Of a stretch of DNA of 8,494 nucleotides, positions 7,033-8,494 are shown piece after piece. Made by a program: the position numbers and the translations under genes. Positions within the stretch are counted from its first letter, which is position 1; each line of letters opens with the position of its first letter. The stretch comes from Candidatus Pelagibacter sp. TMED196 (GTDB lineage: Bacteria; Pseudomonadota; Alphaproteobacteria; Pelagibacterales; Pelagibacteraceae). Under the pieces are notes generated by a model that was not told where the DNA came from, ran no database searches, and saw nothing but the letters and a program-made list of their open reading frames with translations. Where the stretch lies: contig NHIT01000031.1 of assembly GCA_002171925.1 (NCBI GenBank), positions 13,344-21,837 of the forward strand. The letters run 5' to 3'.

Positions 7033-8277
7033 TTAATTAAATTTTTTAATAAGATTATTTAAATCTTCTTTTTTTAAATTAAAATCGTTTTCAATCCAAA
7101 CTTTTTCAACTCTTTTAAGTATTTCTCCAATTTTTCTTCCACTTTTGAAACCTTTATTTATTAAATATTCTCCAGTCAGTGGAAATTCTGGCACTCTTAG
7201 AGTTTTGATTTCATTAATGAGATCATCAATTTTTTTTAAATTTTTCGGCTTTATTAAAGAGTAATAAAACTTTGCTAAAGATATTATTTTCTCTTTATTG
7301 TGAAAAAAAACATTTCTTTTTAAATCTTTAGAAAAAAAGTTTCTATTTTTTTTTGCCTCATAAAAATATTTATGTAAAAAATTTAGATACTCTTTTAAAA
7401 AATTTGAGGTTTTATATTTATGTGTAAAATAATTATGATTATCACTATGGTCTATTAATAATAAAGCCAAAACTAAATTACATTCTAACATTATGTATTT
7501 TTTTAGTTTTTTATTTTCTAACGCATTTAATCTATTTAAGTATTTAAATTCAGGGAAAATTATCTCAAAAATTTCCTTAAATTCATTATTTGATGCCACT
7601 TCACTTAAATTACTGAGCTTTGTAATTTTTATAATTTCAGAAAAAATTCTCTCTTTCGAAAGTTTTAGAATTCCTGGGATGTTTTTTTTTATTATTTTAA
7701 TAGTATCTTTGTCCTTTTCAAAATTTTTATATTGAATCGAAAATCTTAAAAATCTTATAATTCTTAAATAGTCCTCTTCTATACGTTGTTGAGGGTTTCC
7801 AATAAATTTGATCTTTTTTTCTTTTAGATCCCTCCTGCCGTTATGCGGATCAAATATTTTTCCATTTTGATCCAAATAAATTGCATTTATTGTAAAATCT
7901 CTTCTATTTGAATCTTTTTCCCAGTTATCTGTAAATGAGACTTTTGCGTGCCTTCCATCTGTAGAAACGTCCTCTCTCAAGGTAGTTATTTCAAAAATTT
8001 CCTTATCCTGTTGTAAAGTTAAAGTGCCGTGATCAATGCCAGTTTTCAAAACTTTGAAATTAGTATTTGCAAGTTTTTTTATCACTTCACCTGGAGTTAG
8101 AGTAGTTGCTAAATCTATATCCCCAATTTGTTCGTTATTTAAATAATTTCTAACACAACCTCCAACCAGCATCACATTGTTTTTATTTTTGTTATTAAGA
8201 TGAACAAATATCTCTTTAATTTTTTTATTCTTATAAAAGGGAAATAAAAATTTTTTTATATTGTCTACAATCAGCAT
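7033..8277 (-). CDS. cca: CCA-adding tRNA nucleotidyltransferase (class II, poly(A) polymerase superfamily)
   Basis: Adds or repairs the 3'-terminal CCA of tRNAs. I set the start at ATG 8277 (414 residues), since the longer open frame to 8331 would run through the tRNA-Gln gene and encode only tRNA-derived residues. The catalytic head has LVGG at 37-40, GDIDLAT at 52-58 with Asp53 and Asp55 as the metal-binding DxD pair, DGRHAKVSF at 107-115, RRDFTINA at 125-132, FDPHNGRRDL at 142-151 and EEDYLRIIRFLRF at 167-179. The remainder is a Lys/Asn-rich helical RNA-binding part; I see no HD phosphohydrolase motif. The usual GGxVRD reads GGCVRN (Asn44). Poly(A) polymerase is the main alternative, as the two share the head domain; the context next to a tRNA gene and the RRDFTINA/EEDxxR motifs favour CCA addition. 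There is no Shine-Dalgarno. Confidence 0.88.
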   Translation of the reverse strand: MLIVDNIKKFLFPFYKNKKIKEIFVHLNNKNKNNVMLVGGCVRNYLNNEQIGDIDLATTLTPGEVIKKLANTNFKVLKTGIDHGTLTLQQDKEIFEITTLREDVSTDGRHAKVSFTDNWEKDSNRRDFTINAIYLDQNGKIFDPHNGRRDLKEKKIKFIGNPQQRIEEDYLRIIRFLRFSIQYKNFEKDKDTIKIIKKNIPGILKLSKERIFSEIIKITKLSNLSEVASNNEFKEIFEIIFPEFKYLNRLNALENKKLKKYIMLECNLVLALLLIDHSDNHNYFTHKYKTSNFLKEYLNFLHKYFYEAKKNRNFFSKDLKRNVFFHNKEKIISLAKFYYSLIKPKNLKKIDDLINEIKTLRVPEFPLTGEYLINKGFKSGRKIGEILKRVEKVWIENDFNLKKEDLNNLIKKFN

Positions 8278-8282
8278 ATTGT

Positions 8283-8356
8283 TGGCTGGGGCGCTAGGAT
8301 TCGAACCTAGGATGGTGGTACCAAAAACCACTGCCTTACCGCTTGGCTACGCCCCA
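8283..8356 (-). tRNA. tRNA-Gln (anticodon UUG), CCA encoded
   Basis: Full cloverleaf on the minus strand, 74 bases. The acceptor stem TGGGGCG (8356-8350) pairs with CGCCCCA (8293-8287). The D arm is GCC/GGC around AAGCGGTAA; the anticodon stem GTGGT/ACCAC encloses loop TTTTGGT, so the anticodon is TTG (UUG), reading CAA and by wobble CAG. The T arm is CTAGG-TTCGAAT-CCTAG. The discriminator is G (8286), followed by genome-encoded CCA (8285-8283). The U1-A72 start and the AAGCGGTAA D loop resemble E. coli tRNA-Gln. It lies 5 bp upstream of cca and is probably cotranscribed with it. Confidence 0.98.
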
Positions 8357-8359
8357 AAG

Positions 8360-8383
8360 TTTTTTTTGATATATCATAAAAAA
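8360..8383. repeat. AT-rich inverted repeat between the right-edge gene and tRNA-Gln
   Basis: TGATATATCA (8367-8376) is a perfect 10 bp palindrome, flanked by T-run and A-run so that the symmetry extends to 8360-8383 with one mismatch (8366/8377). It is almost without G or C and has no T-run on the 3' side in the minus direction, so it does not look like an intrinsic terminator. It may only reflect base composition at a promoter. Confidence 0.4.
8373..8378 (-). promoter_or_regulatory. Candidate -10 box for tRNA-Gln and cca
   Basis: The minus strand reads TATGAT at 8378-8373 (five of six matches to TATAAT), which would start transcription near 8366, about 10 bases before the tRNA. No convincing -35 is seen at the right distance (AGAACT at 17 bp). 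It overlaps an AT-only inverted repeat, and transcription could instead come from the upstream gene that ends at 8390. Confidence 0.3.
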
Positions 8384-8389
8384 ACACAT

Positions 8390-8494
8390 TTAAATAGTTC
8401 TAGAGAGCACACACCAAAATTTTGGAAATCTCTTTTTTATTAATTTTAAGCCAAGTAATGCATCCTTTTTATTTAAAAATAAGCCAAAACAAGC
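8390..8494 (-). CDS. C-terminal end of an unidentified protein (5' part beyond the window)
   Basis: The minus strand is open from the window edge for 34 codons to a TAA at 8392-8390; the other two minus frames close within eight codons. The residues begin ACFGLFLNKKDALLGLKL and end IKKRFPKFWCVLSRTI. The pattern G-x-F-x-NKKDA-x(6)-L-x-KK-F is loosely like the end of a SPOR peptidoglycan-binding domain, but the stretch is too short to name a family. It ends 33 bases before the tRNA-Gln gene and has the same direction. That it is a real gene end is inferred from the sole open frame and the plausible amphipathic sequence. Confidence 0.5.
   Translation of the reverse strand, partial: ACFGLFLNKKDALLGLKLIKKRFPKFWCVLSRTI

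Noticed and set aside
7493..7735. Plus-strand 80-codon hydrophobic open frame inside cca
   Set aside because: Phe/Ile/Leu-rich product is what antisense of Lys/Asn/Glu-rich AT-rich coding gives; no independent signal.
8278..8331. Extended N-terminus of cca starting inside tRNA-Gln (residues such as LGSNPSAPANN)
   Set aside because: The added residues are a translation of the tRNA itself and not protein family sequence; ATG 8277 is preferred.
8261..8443. Plus-strand 60-codon open frame across the tRNA, with residues GALGFEPRMVV and TALPLGYAP
   Set aside because: This is the familiar false ORF made by translating the antisense of a tRNA gene; the cloverleaf explains the bases fully.
1..8494. 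Search for CRISPR arrays, transposases, integrases, attachment sites, toxin-antitoxin pairs, phage or defence genes
   Set aside because: None seen; nearly every base is accounted for by conserved housekeeping genes, with no long direct or inverted repeats.

Overview
The window is AT-rich, gene-dense, free-living alphaproteobacterial core genome, most likely from SAR11 (Pelagibacterales). This rests on the strong A/T bias with many homopolymer A/T runs, very short or overlapping gene junctions, Lys/Asn/Ile-rich proteins, and the gene set prs-rplY-pth-ychF next to petABC. The lineage is inferred from composition and gene content, not from a database search.

Layout, left to right. (1) Positions 1-3044, plus strand: the 3' two thirds of prs (PRPP synthetase), rplY (ribosomal protein L25/CTC with a charged low-complexity tail), pth (peptidyl-tRNA hydrolase) and ychF (ribosome-associated ATPase). 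The junctions are tight (43 bp, 6 bp and an 11 bp overlap), so this looks like one transcript joining nucleotide precursor supply with translation. (2) Positions 3021-5574, minus strand: petA-petB-petC, a complete cytochrome bc1 complex (Rieske protein, cytochrome b, cytochrome c1) with all expected cofactor ligands. Its 3' end overlaps ychF tail to tail by 24 bp. (3) Positions 5575-5704: the only sizeable spacer (130 bp). It is a divergent control region for petABC and for hemF-greA. (4) Positions 5705-7032, plus strand: hemF (oxygen-dependent coproporphyrinogen III oxidase) and greA (transcript cleavage factor), overlapping at TGATG. (5) Positions 7033-8356, minus strand: a CCA-adding enzyme gene whose stop codon abuts the greA stop, preceded by tRNA-Gln(UUG) only 5 bp upstream. 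(6) Positions 8390-8494, minus strand: the last 34 codons of an unidentified gene.

Functionally, the bc1 complex needs b- and c-type heme, and the divergently placed hemF catalyses an O2-requiring heme step, so the shared spacer could coordinate aerobic respiration and heme supply (inference). The tRNA-Gln/cca pair puts a tRNA gene and a tRNA 3'-end enzyme in one probable transcript.

I found no mobile element, CRISPR array, phage gene, toxin-antitoxin pair or evidence of horizontal transfer, and no undescribed multi-gene system. The items worth a second look are small-scale: the convergent overlap with an embedded hairpin, the tRNA-cca junction that would give a nearly leaderless mRNA, the divergent promoter region, and a few residue-level oddities.
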